This document shows, piece by piece, positions 11,645 through 24,915 of a stretch of 64,000 bases of DNA. Numbering within the stretch: position 1 is the first letter of the stretch; each line of letters begins with the position of its first letter. The notes beneath the pieces were generated by a model, which searched no databases, was not told where the DNA came from, and worked only from the letters and a program-made list of their open reading frames with translations. The stretch lies in contig CM041783.1 of NCBI GenBank assembly GCA_023374045.1, positions 124,063,503-124,127,502 of the forward strand. Reading direction: 5' to 3'. The DNA comes from Limonium bicolor. Its lineage: Eukaryota > Streptophyta > Magnoliopsida > Caryophyllales > Plumbaginaceae. A program made the translations under genes and the position numbers.

Positions 11645-14527
11645 TTATCTCTCAACCCACATTCCCTTGTTATGGTCTGATCGTATATACTCACGATGAC
11701 CTATGACCTCAGCCTCTTCCAATGAAATAGGAACAGTTGGAGGTTCATCTTCTGCATCATACTCATCCTCATCAACCACACCATCTACACCAACTATTCC
11801 TCTTCTCCCTTTAAGCACAACAGACCATCTAGGATTACAGGGACCAGTTACATAAAATATCTGCTTAACCTTCGTCCCAACAACGAATGGCTCAACAGTG
11901 GGAGTAGCTCTAGACAGATCAACCAGTTTCATACCATGCTCCTCCTCACGGTGGCCATGATTGTTGTTAACCCAGTTACAGCGGAAAACACACATTTCGT
12001 AGCTGTTGTAGTCCAATACCCAGATGTCTTGTATAACACCGAAATATGATTGTTGTACTGAGACAGGACTATGACCCATGACACCGATGTCATATAAGTC
12101 TTGATAAGCTTCAAGCTCTACACCACTGTTTTGATTCATTGACTTCTGATCCTGACGTTCTGTGAAAAAGGTGAATCCGTTGACATCGTACCCCTCATAA
12201 GAAATTACATCCAGATTTGGTCCAAATGCAACTACTTTAATCAGTTCAGGCACATTCGTGGACTGATCGGACAACACTCTCTTTGAACCATCGGACAAAT
12301 GTCCTATTCTGCTCATTTTGTAGTCTAACGTCACTCATGTTTGGATATTGTGCTCTTAAAACACACAAGTGTTCATCAAAGTATGGTTCAACATCTTCAA
12401 GATGACTTAGCACAACTAAATGAGCTTTGTTAAGAGTGTCTATGTCAATTCTTTTCAGTTTCCTTCCAACCGTGCCAACACCCTTCAATCTGCCCTCGTG
12501 TCTAGAACGTGGAAGTCCAATGGTATCGACACCTTCTAGGTAATTGGTGCAGAAGTCTACAACTTCCTCTATGATAGTTCCCTCTATAATACTACCCTCT
12601 GGGTGACGACGGTTCTTCATTTTCTTCTTCAGGACACCCATGTACCTTTCGAACGGATACATGTAGCGAAGGTACAAAGGACCACACATCAGAATCTCTC
12701 TTACAAGATGCACGAGGAGATGTATCATTATGTCGAAGAACGATGGAGGAAAATACATCTCTAGCTGGCACATTGTCACAATAAGATCCTTTTGTAATTT
12801 AGACAGAGTGTCCACATCAAGAACCTTAGACGAAATGGATTTCAGGAAGACACTGACGTTTGTGATTGTGTGTCTGACAGCATCCGGCAAGATCCCACAT
12901 AGTGCAATTGGCAAAAATTCTTGAAGTAGGACATGATAATCGTGAGATTTCATTCCTACTAATTTGAAATCTGTCATTGACACTAGGTTTCTTATGTTTG
13001 AGGAGTAACCTGATGGCACCTTGATGTTGTAAAGGGTACTGCATAGACTATGTTTCTCTTCTTTAGACAGAGTGTGACAGGCAGGAGGCAAGAATGTGCG
13101 TTTTCCACATTCTTACGGGCCAAGCTCTGTGCATATGCCCAACTCAATTAAATATTTTCTTCCTGTCAAATGATCCTTTGTCTTTCCTTTTATGTTCAAA
13201 AGGGTGCTAGTGATACTTTCACCCACGTTCTTCTCGACATGCATCCCATCGATACAATGTCTAACCTCCAGATGCTGCCAGTACTGTAGTTCCGAAAATA
13301 TTGATTTCTTTTTCCAGACACCTTTTTCACCACTTTTGGTTGGCGGCCCGAAGTTGTTCACAATATTATCCAACTTTTTGTAAATCTCTGTACCTGTCAA
13401 AGGCTGGCGCGCCATGCTGTGATCAGTTTTCCCATCGAACTCTTTCGCCATCTTTCGATACTTATGTCCTTTTGGAAGCATTTTTCGGTGGCCCATATAC
13501 ACGGTTTTCCCACAATGTTTCAAGCGAATGCTACAAGTGTTTTCACCACAAATCGGACATGCCAATGCCCCCTTGGTTGAATAGCCTGAAAGATTACCAT
13601 AGGCGGGGAAATCATTGATTGTGCAGTACAACATAGCACTCAAATTGAAGTCCTCTTTACTGAATGAGTCGTAAACCATAGCCCCTTCATTCCACAAGAG
13701 TTGTAGATCCTCTATCAAAGGTTGTAGGAATACGTCAATTTTGTTGCCCGGTTGCTTTGGACCAGATATTAACAAAGACAACAAGATGTGTCTTGGTTTC
13801 ATGCATAACCACGGCGGTAGATTGTAAATAACCAAAAGCACAGGCCAGGTACTATGTGTGCTACTCAAAGTACCGTAAGGGTTCATCCCATCTGTGCACA
13901 AGCCTAGCCTTAGGTTTCTCGGTTCATTACCAAACTCAGGAAATTTTAAGTCTATGTTTCTCTACTTTGGTGCATCAGCGGGATGTCTCAATCTGCCATC
14001 CTTTTTCCTGTGAACTGAATGCCACCGAAGATTCTCTGCGTCTTTCTCAATGGAGAACAAACGTCTGAACCTTGGAATGATGGGCAGGTACCACAGTACC
14101 TTAGCTGGTGAACCTTTCTTACTACCGCTGATGTGAGTTTGTTGTTTCTTATACCGTGACGCTCCACATGCTGAACAGCTTTCAGCAAATTCATCCGATT
14201 TCCAAAACAGCATGCAACCATTTGGACAAGCATGAATTTTCTGGTACCCCATACCCATTGGGCACATCATTTTTTTGGCTGAGTACGTAGTCGTTGGTAA
14301 AACGTTGTCCACCGGAAGAACGTATTTCAATAGTTCCGGGAGGTCAGTGAAACTTACGTCGCTCCAGCCATGTTTCACTTTCAAGTTGAATAGCTTGAGG
14401 ACGACACTCAACTTGCTTAACTTTGTAGGGTCACACCCGGGGTACAACGGTGTTTTGGATGAATCCAACAAATTTTCATGCTTGTCTGGCGTGTTAGAGT
14501 AATGTCGTTCCACATCTTCGCTGTAAC
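11645..14527 (-). pseudogene. TNP2-type CACTA transposase, central and C-terminal part
   Basis: This is the body of the transposase that would bind and cut the CACTA ends. Reading down the minus strand: a zinc-binding-like segment (CPNGCMLFWK, then CSACGASR, about 14240-14150), then the Transposase_21 core with FPEFGNEPRN, TDGMNPYG, STWPV and NLPPWLCMK (13945-13790) and CPICGE (about 13565), then a DUF4218-like region (13090-12600, CQLEMYFPPSFFDIM), then a DUF4216-like C-terminus (12334-11645, GFTFFTERQ). It is broken by in-frame stops at 13962-13964 (TAG) and 13113-13115 (TAA) and by a frameshift near 12260-12300. Its 5' part is displaced to 33591-33926 by element F. Confidence 0.88.
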
Positions 14528-14757
14528 TGACGAGGACAAGAATATGACGAAGACAAGAGGGTCAAAGCGGTCCGGGCCACAGATCCCGATCCAGACCCCA
14601 GGCCCCCTTCAGGACCTTGTTCGGGCTCCAGTTTGGGCACCAAACGTCAATCCGGATCCTATGTTCCATAATCGGGTCCTATTCCGGCTCCACACTCCAT
14701 GACCCGATCCCGCACTCTACACTTTGGGACCAGAAGGCTTTATAAGGAAAGAATTGA
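14528..14757 (+). mobile_element. Element F: truncated 5' LTR
   Basis: The first ~230 bp match the start of the 3' LTR closely (for example CCGGGCCACAGATCCCGATC). The match stops after GGAAAGAAT at about 14757, whereas the 3' LTR continues for another 280 bp. The lost part includes the TATA box and the LTR end, and I find no primer-binding site next to it, so this copy should be unable to start a normal genomic transcript. Confidence 0.75.
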
Positions 14758-14892
14758 AACATGCTACGAGCATCCAAAGCTAATCATTAAAGATAAGTTC
14801 AACCTAAAACAACAAACGAAGATCGTTGAACTCTGGTATCTGCTGATGGAAATTTCTGTATTTTCATCGAACTCTGGACAGGATTCAACTTC

Positions 14893-16418
14893 CTTGGCCG
14901 CATCTCAGTAGCCGGACCACCTTGGCCGCACCTCAACCCATGACCGGAGGACGACTCAACTTCCTTGGCTGCATCCTCAAGTACGAGGCCCAGGCGACAA
15001 GGGATTGCTCAATTTCCAAAAGCCAGAGGAGATGAAACAAGATTTAAAGAACGATTCCACCAGTCCGAAACTTTGAGATAAGTTCAAAATTTCCTATATC
15101 AGCTCGGACATATAATTATTCGTAGTATAGTAAAAAACTCTATGTTCAGATTTCAAAATTTTGCGCAAGATGTTCTGAGTTTGCTTCTTCATCATAGTAG
15201 TATCGTAAATTGAATTGGCCGCAATCTGCTATGGACCCCCGATAGCAGAAACTTTCGTTGTATGTATGTTGATCTAAATATCTAAAACTCGACTGCCCCT
15301 GTCCAAAGTTTATGTCATTCAGCCTATTTTTGAACCCAGAATGATGTTTTACTTAAGTTTTATTACTAAAATTATACTGCAGCTTCAAGTCGGTGAATCC
15401 AGTTTAATCGTTGATCAGTTTTCTATTAAAGATGTTTGCGTTTCTAATCTGAATTTCAGGGTTGCCTGTACATTGCTTATCGCTTTTGCTTTCTTGGGTA
15501 TAAGCTGTCATATACAATTTACAAATCCAAAAGAGTTCTAGATATGATATTCTCAGCTTTGTCTTTAAAAATCTCGTGAAATCAGAAACCAGAACTGGAA
15601 GCACATTCACGAGCGAAGGCTTAATTCGGCCGGTCAAGGCCAGGAATAGACCTGGAGTTCATCGACGAGGTTCTACTTGTCAATCGGTGATTGCATTTGG
15701 ACGGCCATGATCGCCTGACAGAATAGTCACCACCTAAGAGGATCGGGATAAGCAGATCGTGAAGAACGCTTCGTCTCCCTGGAGAACGATGATCAAAGTC
15801 TCCAAGAAATCTCTGATTCAGAAGCACCAACTTCAGAAGTCTCGTCCACAAGAAGATCAAATTCGACCTGACGAAACTGAAATCGAGCACTCGATTCCTT
15901 AATTTCCAAATTTTGCTCATATATTCTCGATATCCGTCTTTAATATCTTGCCTAACCATTTGGATCAGGAGAGAGCGAGCTCAAAGTCATATAGACTCAG
16001 CTCAAGCGCCTGCGATCAACAAAAGCAACTGACAGGCAGCCGGATGACGAGCACAGCCTCAACCGGGTGTGGCACCGTCGTGGCTTCAGTCGAAGAAGTT
16101 CAGCCCGATCAGACGTAAGCAAGCATTGATCAGGCGTGATACCATTTCGACTCAAGGTCAAGCACGGCATCGACCGGATACAACATCGGCCGCATCAGCT
16201 CCTTGGCTTGGCCGCATCGATTTCCCTGGCCGCATCGACTCCACAGCCAGAAGACAATCCAACCCCTTGGCCGCATCAGTTCTTGGCCGCATGGACTTCC
16301 GCCGCATCTCAGCCATGACCGGAAGACAGCCGGATTCCCTTGGCCAGAAGGCCGTAACAGATTTCCTTGGCCGCATCAACTCCTTGGCCGCATCAACCTC
16401 CCTTGGCCGCATCAACCC
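14893..16418 (+). repeat. Element F: dispersed TTGGCCGCATC repeats
   Basis: The 11-base phrase TTGGCCGCATC or a variant recurs at 14893-14975 and densely at 16184-16418 (about nine copies), often followed by AACTCC, GACTTCC or AACCTCC. The spacing varies from 15 to 40 bp. The repeats generate frames on both strands that I do not accept as genes. The ~1.2 kb between the two clusters has no recognisable feature. Confidence 0.7.
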
Positions 16419-16479
16419 AGTGACATCAATCAAGCCGGATGTGCATTCTAGGCTCCGCATCAACGTCTTCCTTTGAAGC

Positions 16480-19400
16480 AACAAAGCAAAGGCACCGTCG
16501 CGAAAGGAGACCTGCGTGTAAGCTTAACTTCAAATAAAGAAACATATCTTCGATTTTCCTTCTTCTCAGAATCAAGGTACAATTCTATAAAACTAAACCA
16601 AACTTACTAAGATATACATTTATAAGCTATATATGTTTTATCTTTTGAGCACAACAGGATGATGTTTCCTATTCTGACTTTTAGAAATACCAATTTTGCT
16701 ATGATAAAAACAACTACATTACTATTGCTAAGCGCTCTTCTGCCTAAATTCTTATTTATGTGGTAATTTAGTCTTGTTGAAATCCCATTCTGTTTGACTT
16801 AATTGGGCTTTATCCATATCAGGCGGAAGTTAACAAGCATGGTTCTTCTCTATTTTGCTCTATTGTTATTATTTACACCACTGATCGACTATCTTTTAAA
16901 AAAAAGAAGCTTTACTTTGCCTTGATTTAATCTCTGTAACTGGTGCATCTCTGCCTAATATGTGTTTTTGATCAGTTCTTAACCAACATAATGCTTATAT
17001 CTTTGCTTCAGCTTGTGTTTACTTTTTTATTAGTTACTTCTTATTTTCTTACTACCTTGCCTGTTTCAGTAATTCTTCCGGCTAGAATTAATGCTATCCT
17101 TGCTTCAAATCTTTATCTCTATCTGAAGAACACAAGTCTTACTGTTCTTAACTATGGTAAACCTGATCTGAATTCTTGTGTTGGCATTTTCTGTTTTAAG
17201 TTAAATAACTCATTGCATAACAGTTCTTTCTGGCCTAAGTTTGTGACCTGATTAGTTAGGTACCTCTTCACTCTTCATTAATGAAACTCGGTACCTGCAA
17301 AAATTTGGGATATGTGATAAAGGTAACACACTAATTTGCTTCCAATTTCGCTGCTTAAAATTGTAAACTGATTCAATGATTTATAACTGACAATTATAGT
17401 TGTTCTTTGCCTCTGTTTTGCCACTTGGTTATGCTGCGCTATGCACTACTTTGTTTCATGATTGCTTTATAAGAAAAATGCAAACACTTTGTCATCTAAA
17501 GATCCATCATCTTTTACGATAAGCAGTATGCAGGCATACGCTTTAATTGCTTCTGATAGACTATATCTGGTAAGACTTATGATTTTACCTGTTATACAGC
17601 AACCTTACAGCTACAATATGCCTCTGCTATCAACCTCCAAAGAAGTGTAGTTCATGCCTCCTGCACTCTTTTAGTGCATGCCTCATCTATTCATGTTTAC
17701 CATATCGCACATCATTTTAGACTAGAGGCCGCAGCACGCTAAGAGATCTGCATCTCTCATATAAAATATAGTTCAAGCTATAGTTACTTCTACCTGCGCT
17801 AATTATTTTTAAGGGTGTTTTGCTTCTGTTTTATCTTTGCACATGGCCAGGTGAAAATAAATAATCTTAATTATGGAATAGCTACAATTTCAGTTTTCAT
17901 TTCTTTTCTGTTCTTGCTTACCTTATTACACCTTGTTCTTACTTCCTGAAACTCTTATTTGCTTATACATTGAAGATAGTTCCCTTTACCATGCTACGCC
18001 TTGATCTTCCGTCAAGCAACTTAATTTTCGTCCTAACAATTTTTGGCTTAAAAAGAATATACCATCTGAGAAAGTCAAAGGCATGAGGCTGCAACTTGAA
18101 ACTGCGGACCATTTTGGAATGCTTGCTCTATGCAGATCAACGAGTCACTCTTGCTACTGAAAATTCATTCCTGTGCACACTAGACCGTGAGAAATGCAAA
18201 ACATCAAAAAAAGGGGGGCTGCGAGGACACTGCTGTCAACTGTCAAAAGCCTACCTATCCGGGCAAAGGAGTTCGGTCTCCAAAGATTACCGGAAGAATA
18301 TTTCCGGGGGGTATCACTTGAAGAGGTATCATAGAGGTATATCCATATGCTTTTGCCTTGATCAAGTCAGGCATAACAAGGTAATCCCCAATCCTAAATA
18401 GCACTTATTTGACAATGATTTTGCTCCTCTGACTCGATCTAAAACATAAAGAGGTAAGCTAAGATGTGTATGGGTGTCTCTTCACAATGTGAACAGCATG
18501 CATGAGTAAATTGATCCTGATTGTGCCTTACCTCCTAATTAAGAAAACAAGCACCTGCTACAGACATTTGTTGTTATTCAATACTTTTTCTTTCAATTGT
18601 TGCAACTATTACGGCTTGCTTTGGTTTCCCGCTTACGAAACTGTTCTACAACTATATCAGTGGTTTAACCATGTTTAGAATCAATTTCGCACTGTTAGAT
18701 GCTAAAATAATGTATTCTTTCTTGCTGATAATGTTGCTGCCCCTGCATACCCTTAATAGTTTCAAAGCCTACAAATTCTGCTTGCTGTCATGACTAATCT
18801 AGTATGATGAAACTGATCTGAGAGCCGTCAAGGATTTTACATGAATAATCTTGATTGATTGCCCCCCAAATTTTTGACAAAGTAAAAGTCTCTGTTTATT
18901 GCTGTTGCATCTACTTAGAAATCTGAAAATGGTTATCAAACAAGTATGATGAGATCACATACTTTATCTTCTTCAATCATTTTCTTGGATAGGGGTAATG
19001 ATATTCTTCATTTGTCTAAAAGTTGCTCCATAACGATTTAACTCTGCTGTGCTTTATAATGATTTAACTATAAGTTGTGCTGCTGCTTTAAACATTCCAT
19101 GTTAAGCACCATACTTTTACACCCATAAAACAGGTATAAGGTCATTCAAGATTTTGCTTCATATTGATTTCCACTGTAACAAGATTACATGTTAATAAAT
19201 AGATCAATCGGTCTATCTTTGAAATGATGTTTTACTTCAGTCCTTTTACTCAAAATTTACAACAGTTTCAAATCTGTGGACCCAGTTTGTACTTCATTTG
19301 CATTTTCTGCACTTTTGACCTACCATCGCAGACTCTTGATTTGTTGGAAATGTGCAAACAGATTTCTTGATTACCGCATATACTGCTTTCTGCACTATTA

Positions 19401-21775
19401 CCTTGAGTTGCAGGAGAAGTTTTATGACCGAGTTTTCACTTCTAACTCTGGTCAGTCTGGTTAGGCTTCTGAGTCCAGTTAAGCTTGCTTTGGGAAGTTA
19501 TGCCTCTGTTCATCTCTACTATATGGTCTGTGAGGGCAACTATATAAATCTGATTTTTGCCAAATCTTATACTCTGCCTTATATTCTTTTCCGAGAGCTG
19601 AAAAGTATCCTTTGGTAGCTCCTGCTATCAAAAGAAGTTTGATACCTGTGGATAACCTGGTTCATTTTTTCATTAAAATCTATGAACTTTGTCTGTTTGA
19701 TACCTCAAGTAATGCTCATGCCCATTTACTCTAACCTCCGGCTTTGCTGCTAACAAAAGCATTGCTTCTGTTTCTATTACTTAAGACATCCGTTATGTTG
19801 ATGTATAAACATCTCATGTTAAATGCTATACTTCTAAACTTATGAGCAGATATAGAGTAAATTAGAGGCTATCTGCCATGATTAAAGCAACATGTTAATA
19901 AGGCGTGATCAAGGAAAACTTTGATTGAATCATTCGGCCTGTTTCTGAAGTCAATAGTTAGGGATCTTTCATGCTACAGTTTTATTGCTCATAATCTGTA
20001 CTTTTGCTGGTTCTCACTTGAGTTTTACTCAGTCCTGCACAATTCACCTGCTGTCTGGGTTAGTTCAGGATTACATATTCAATATATCTTCTGTCAGTAT
20101 CATAAGCTGTTTTGTTGCCTCTGTTTGCTTTTGATCAATGATTGTGTATTTTATGGATGATCTTAGAGGCCATTTACTATTTATTTTACAAGTTTCCATC
20201 GAAGGAGAGATGATTCGTACTCTTATTTCAGCACGCATGTTAACTAGAGTAATAATTTGTTTGATTGTTTAAAAGCAACAAGTGCAATGTGCATACCCTC
20301 TATCACTGCTTAACTCTTTCAGCGCTCATGTTGCTACGTTATTAAACTGTTTCAGCAACTTTCAATCTTGTGCATTGTTCAAAATAAGAAAAATAGAGCT
20401 GACATCTGTGAAGGATTGTAGGATGCATCCGATCAATATTTTGGGATATATCTTCCATTGAGACTATTCCCCACTGTTAATTATAGTGCCTATCAGAACA
20501 ATTCTTCTAGCCAGACCTAAGATCTATATTTACAAACTTTACTTTTGATTTGCTTATATCTCTGTTTGGGCTACTATACGACTGGTGAACCATGCAGCAA
20601 AGTCACCACAGGCATTTGCATTTTAAGCTTAGTTTCGTCTGGGGACTATTGACTTTTTAAAGACCTTACCATCAACAACCTATCGCTGTCCAGTAACAAG
20701 AAAAGAAGCGGGGTCATAGAATTACCAAACATCAGGGGAATTTTGGGACAAGGTTGGCAAGAGTTCGCAACACTCGTTAAAAGGTACAAAGGCCAGACAA
20801 AGACCCAAGCACCAAGAAAAAGATGCGGAAGCAAAAGCCCGGGCACAAAATTAAAAGGTTACCACATTCTTTATGCCACATTATCAAGCTGCTCCTACAG
20901 GTTTTTCATCTTAAAACTATATCATCCTCTCCCTGTCTTTTATGCAAGGTGTTGACTTTACTTACTTAAAACATAGCGCATTCATGATCAGATTCTAATG
21001 CCTCATTGCTCTGATGGTTGTGACTGCTTCTGTTTGACTTTATAAGCCTTGAACTGTTACTGGTAGAGCACTGCAGTCCTTTACTTGCTGCTGCGTGACC
21101 ACTCGGACAGTATAAATTTTCTGCAGTTGGCGTCCGGAATTGCGCTGTCCTTTTACACCTCATTCTGAGATTTATGCTTAAAAGATCCTGGTTGCTTCTT
21201 TTATCTGCTGATAAAGCGCAGTTCGCGTTAGCTATCAAATCTTATTGAAAAATTGTTATACAGCTTATGTGATCAATATGCTAGGTGTATGAAGTTTGTT
21301 TGAATTGACAGGCTCCTTGTTGTCAATCAGCTTTACTTTTCCATGCTAGCTGCTACCTAACTCTAGGTTCTACAGAACTTTAGTAACAACGATGGTAGTT
21401 CACAAAGGTAGTGACAAACTAAATTTTTGGCTCAAAAACTCTTTCCTCTTTGATTGTTTATGATAAGGGTATGAGAGAATGGATAAGGTTTCCTTCCTTT
21501 GCTGCTGGTCATACTTCTGCATTCTCGGCAATCATGCAGCAATGTTATAGCTTTATTATGCCATTACTCTTGACAGACAAAGGTACATAATCTGATTGAA
21601 AACCAACCTAAAATGTTGGGATAGTTATAATTAGTTTAACTTGATTTATGCCACATGCTCAGTTATTAAATCATGAATCTCTGCTGATTAAACAGGCAAA
21701 ATTATGGACTCAGCCCTTAAATTGCTTGTGATGCGCTACCTTAAATAAACATGATTACCGAGTTCTCTGAATATA
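16480..21775 (+). other. Element F: long non-coding, T-rich internal region
   Basis: There is no coding frame above background. The sequence is rich in T and in phrases such as TTGCTGCT, CTGTTTCAG and TTTGCTTCTG, which gives it an intron-like look, but I cannot define exons. It continues after nested element D at 31296. A small purine-rich stretch lies near 18180-18330. I see no RNA gene or further tandem array. Confidence 0.55.
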
Positions 21776-21780
21776 CACTT

Positions 21781-23811
21781 TGTGAGACTTGATTTTAAAA
21801 CCTATCCTATGTTGATTAAAGTGATTAGGATCTAAACCGGGTTTTAGGTCCACTTATAACCTAAGATTAATAACTATGTCATATAACAAAAATTATTAAA
21901 ACTTAAGCTAGCTCACTGGAACCTATTAAGAGTCGCCACCTAATTTTAACCTAGATCAAATTAGGAAAGGAGAGTTCGGGTTCGGGGGCTTGATATTCGA
22001 CTTAATTAGGGTTCAATTACTTTCACTAGAAGTCGTTTTTCCTCTACTTAGTTTAATTACGGCTTATTACGAGTCGTTTTAACCTAAGTGCGCAAGCTTC
22101 TGTTTTTTTGTGTTTTTTAGCATTTTTTTGACAGAAAAATAAAGTGAAATTGAAAGCTACCTAAACTAGGGTTTCGGAGGCAGAATTAGGTCAAATTTTG
22201 CTTACGTCCGTAGCCACGGACCCCATGTCCGAGACCACGGACCCCAGTTAACCTAAACTATACAGAAGAGTCGAAAATAAGGAAAAACAAAAATTTGCAG
22301 GGTCCGGGGCCTCGGACAGGCTGTCCGAGGGCCCGGACATTATCAGAAAAAACCTGAATTTTGAATTTTTTAAATCCCGCCGCCGTCCGTGGGCGTCCGG
22401 CTTTCGGACAGGGCGTCCGGGACCCCGGACATAGCGTCCGTGGGTGCGGACCACCCTCGGACGGCGGCGTTGAGGCTGTTCCCGAAGGTGTTTTTGGCTC
22501 AAATTTTATGGGTGCGTAGCCTGAAAGATTCTAAACACGTTAGTGATTGAAAGTTTACAATTTGAATTCGAATTAAACACGAAACTTAGCAAACAAGTTA
22601 TTGGGCAGAAGCGAACAAACGCTAATTCAGAAGCGATAAAAAGTCAATTCGACTCCAGATTTTAACACAGAGTAGTTAAAGTTGAACAAAGTCAGAAAAA
22701 CAAGGCTTCAACCTGTTTTACCTTCATTTAATGAGACTCTTCACAACGGGGATCTTTTGATGCTTCGTTGATGCCGGTTTTGGATTGACTTCGAATTGTG
22801 CTTCTGACTCCTCCTTCTTTATGCTGTTAAGGACGTTTCTCTTCTGTTTTTGTGGTGGTTTTGTGTGTTTTTGGTGCTTGGAAGTTCAATAGGAGAAGGA
22901 AGGATGAGTTTTTGGTGATTTCGGAGTGATTTCTGCAGTGTTTCGGTATTGGGAGTGTTGAAAACGTGGGAGGCAAGTAGACGGCTGTGTCTTCTGACTA
23001 TGGGGATCATCTACCTTGCCCTAGGTCGTTTTTTGGAAGGCCTTTTATAGAAAGAGCATGGCCAAGTTGATAGAACAGAATTTTTATCTAAAACCTTGAT
23101 TTTGTGCTCTAAGAGAATCTGATTTTTTAAAATATGTTGCAAGCCGATAAAAATTATGAAAATTTAACTGAAGGTAAAGAATGATTTTTAGGAATTTTGA
23201 GAGTTGGAATCGGGTTATTTTGATAAATAACCGATTAGATAAAAATCTCACAATCTGGAATCTCCCAAAATTCATAACTTATTATTGGAAAGTCGAAATT
23301 ACGAAATTCCAACGGCATTAGTCTCTAATAATCATCCTCTACCCTGTGTTAAAGTTTCATGACATTTTGTTTGATTTCGGTATTTTCCAGAGGAGAGAGA
23401 AAATTGCAAAAATGATTGAATTTCTCTTTTAAATTTTGGGATAAGGTTCCAAATAAAATAAATTCAGGTTTATGACTGTGTGTAGTCATGCTAACCATGT
23501 GACAATTTTATTTTAATTTTGAAAACCCTTTTATTTCTATTTTGAGGTTATTTCATGTGTTAATTATTAAAGAAACTAGCTTATTAAAAGCTTAATTTCC
23601 AGAATAAATATTATCAGAAAATCATGAAATACCTTTCATAATGACTATGATATTTGGAAGTGTTTGGAGATAATGAACAAGTCATATGAAAATAGAAAAT
23701 CCCGAGAATGTCCTTGGAAAATCCTGCATCGGTGCATTTTGACCATTTTGCCCTTCGTAACACGTATGCCTTAGAGACTACTCCGAGGGGGTTGGAATTT
23801 TGGGTATAACA
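21781..23811 (-). mobile_element. Element D: 3' LTR
   Basis: On the minus strand it starts TGTTATACCC and ends AAGTCTCACA. The polypurine tract GACGGGGGGCAATC lies just before it (23812-23826 in plus coordinates). It differs from the 5' LTR by scattered substitutions and small indels, for example the missing ATTACCCC near 22025. Confidence 0.9.
22203..22462 (-). repeat. Hairpin cluster in the D LTR (GTCCG/CGGAC type)
   Basis: Repeated short pairs include GTCCGAGACCACGGACC, CGGACAGGCTGTCCG, and GTCCGTGGGCGTCCGG with CGGACAGGGCGTCCGG. The same cluster is present in the other D LTR (29690-29945, with small deletions) and in the solo LTR (46730-46995), where the stems have changed in places. Confidence 0.7.
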
Positions 23812-23930
23812 GATTGCCCCCCGTCAACTAGACTTTGTAATGGAAATGAAAAGGCTAGTTGATGCTTGAGTGATACCCCAAAATTTTGGATCTTAAAAGA
23901 CCCCTCGTGCGATTGAAATCCAACAAGTTG

Positions 23931-24380
23931 TGTCGAGCTGTTCTAAGGCGCTGACTACCTATGAGTAAAGTGGAAGGATGTCGAGCGATTCTAAGGCGTC
24001 GGCCACCTAAAGGTAAAAATGAAGTAATGTCAGACTATTCTAAGGCGCCGACTACCTATAAGGATGATATGATGTCAAGCTATTCTAAGGCGTTGACTAC
24101 CTATAACGAATGAGATGATGTCAAGCTATTCTAAGGCGTTGACTACCTATAACGAATGAGATGATGTCAAGCTATTCTAAGGCGTTGACTACCTATAACG
24201 AATGAGATGATGTCAAGCTATTCTAAGGCGTTGACTACCTATAACGAATGAGATGATGTCAAGCTATTCTAAGGCGTTGACTACCTATAACGAATGAGAT
24301 GATGTCAAGCTATTCTAAGGCGTTGACCACCTAAAATGAAATGAAGTATGCCGAACATTCTAAGGTGTCGGGAACCTGTA
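23931..24380 (+). repeat. 46-bp tandem repeat array in the 3' part of element D
   Basis: The unit starts TGTCAAGCTATTCTAAGGCG and is 46 bp long. Five perfect copies lie at 24073-24302, flanked by three degenerate copies on the left and two on the right. The position, just inside the 3' LTR, is where Tat/Ogre-type elements commonly carry variable tandem repeats. Confidence 0.92.
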
Positions 24381-24648
24381 ATGCAAATGTAGATGTCATG
24401 CAGAAGAAGATGATATGATATGATGATGATGCTCGGATGCTTCTGGGGACCGAAACCCGTTCCAATGCTCCTGGTTGGTATACTATGGGGACTTATTGCC
24501 TCTGCCCACCAACTGGGGTGCTGGGATAACTTCTAGATTACCAAGGGGACTTATTGCCACTGCCCACTAGTTGTTTCTCCCAAGAAGTTGACATGAAGAT
24601 GGGGACTTATTGCCTCTGCCCCGCCAACTTAGATCACGCTCTACCTCG

Positions 24649-24915
24649 CACTGAAGATGATACTAGGTCTCGTACTGGTCTCGCACTGGATGATGACGCT
24701 CGATCTCGCACTGAAGAAGATGATGGGTCTCGCACGGAAGATGATACTAGGTCTCGTACTGGTCTCGCACTGGATGATGACGCTCGGTCTCGCACTGAAG
24801 AAGATGACGGGTCTCGCACTGAAGTCTCGTACTAAATGGATGAAGGAAAAGCTGGATCTCACACTGATTCTTGGTCTCGTACTGAATGAAGATGCTGGGT
24901 CTCGCACTGAAAGAG
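24649..24915 (+). repeat. Second tandem repeat of element D (84-bp unit of GGTCTCGCACTG phrases)
   Basis: An 84-bp unit starting GAAGATGATACTAGG is present at 24653 and again at 24737, and shorter GGTCTCGCACTG or GGTCTCGTACTG phrases continue to 24915. The frames it makes on both strands are repeat artefacts. Confidence 0.8.

Noticed and set aside
14757..15040. A complete 5' LTR for element F
   Set aside because: Similarity to the 3' LTR stops at about 14757; the expected TATA box, LTR end and primer site are absent.
16069..16484. Frames of 135 and 108 residues near the GGCCGCATC repeats
   Set aside because: GC-rich repeat sequence free of stops by composition, open on both strands, with no recognisable domain.
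23931..24380. CRISPR array
   Set aside because: The units are contiguous with no spacers, and the context is a plant LTR element.
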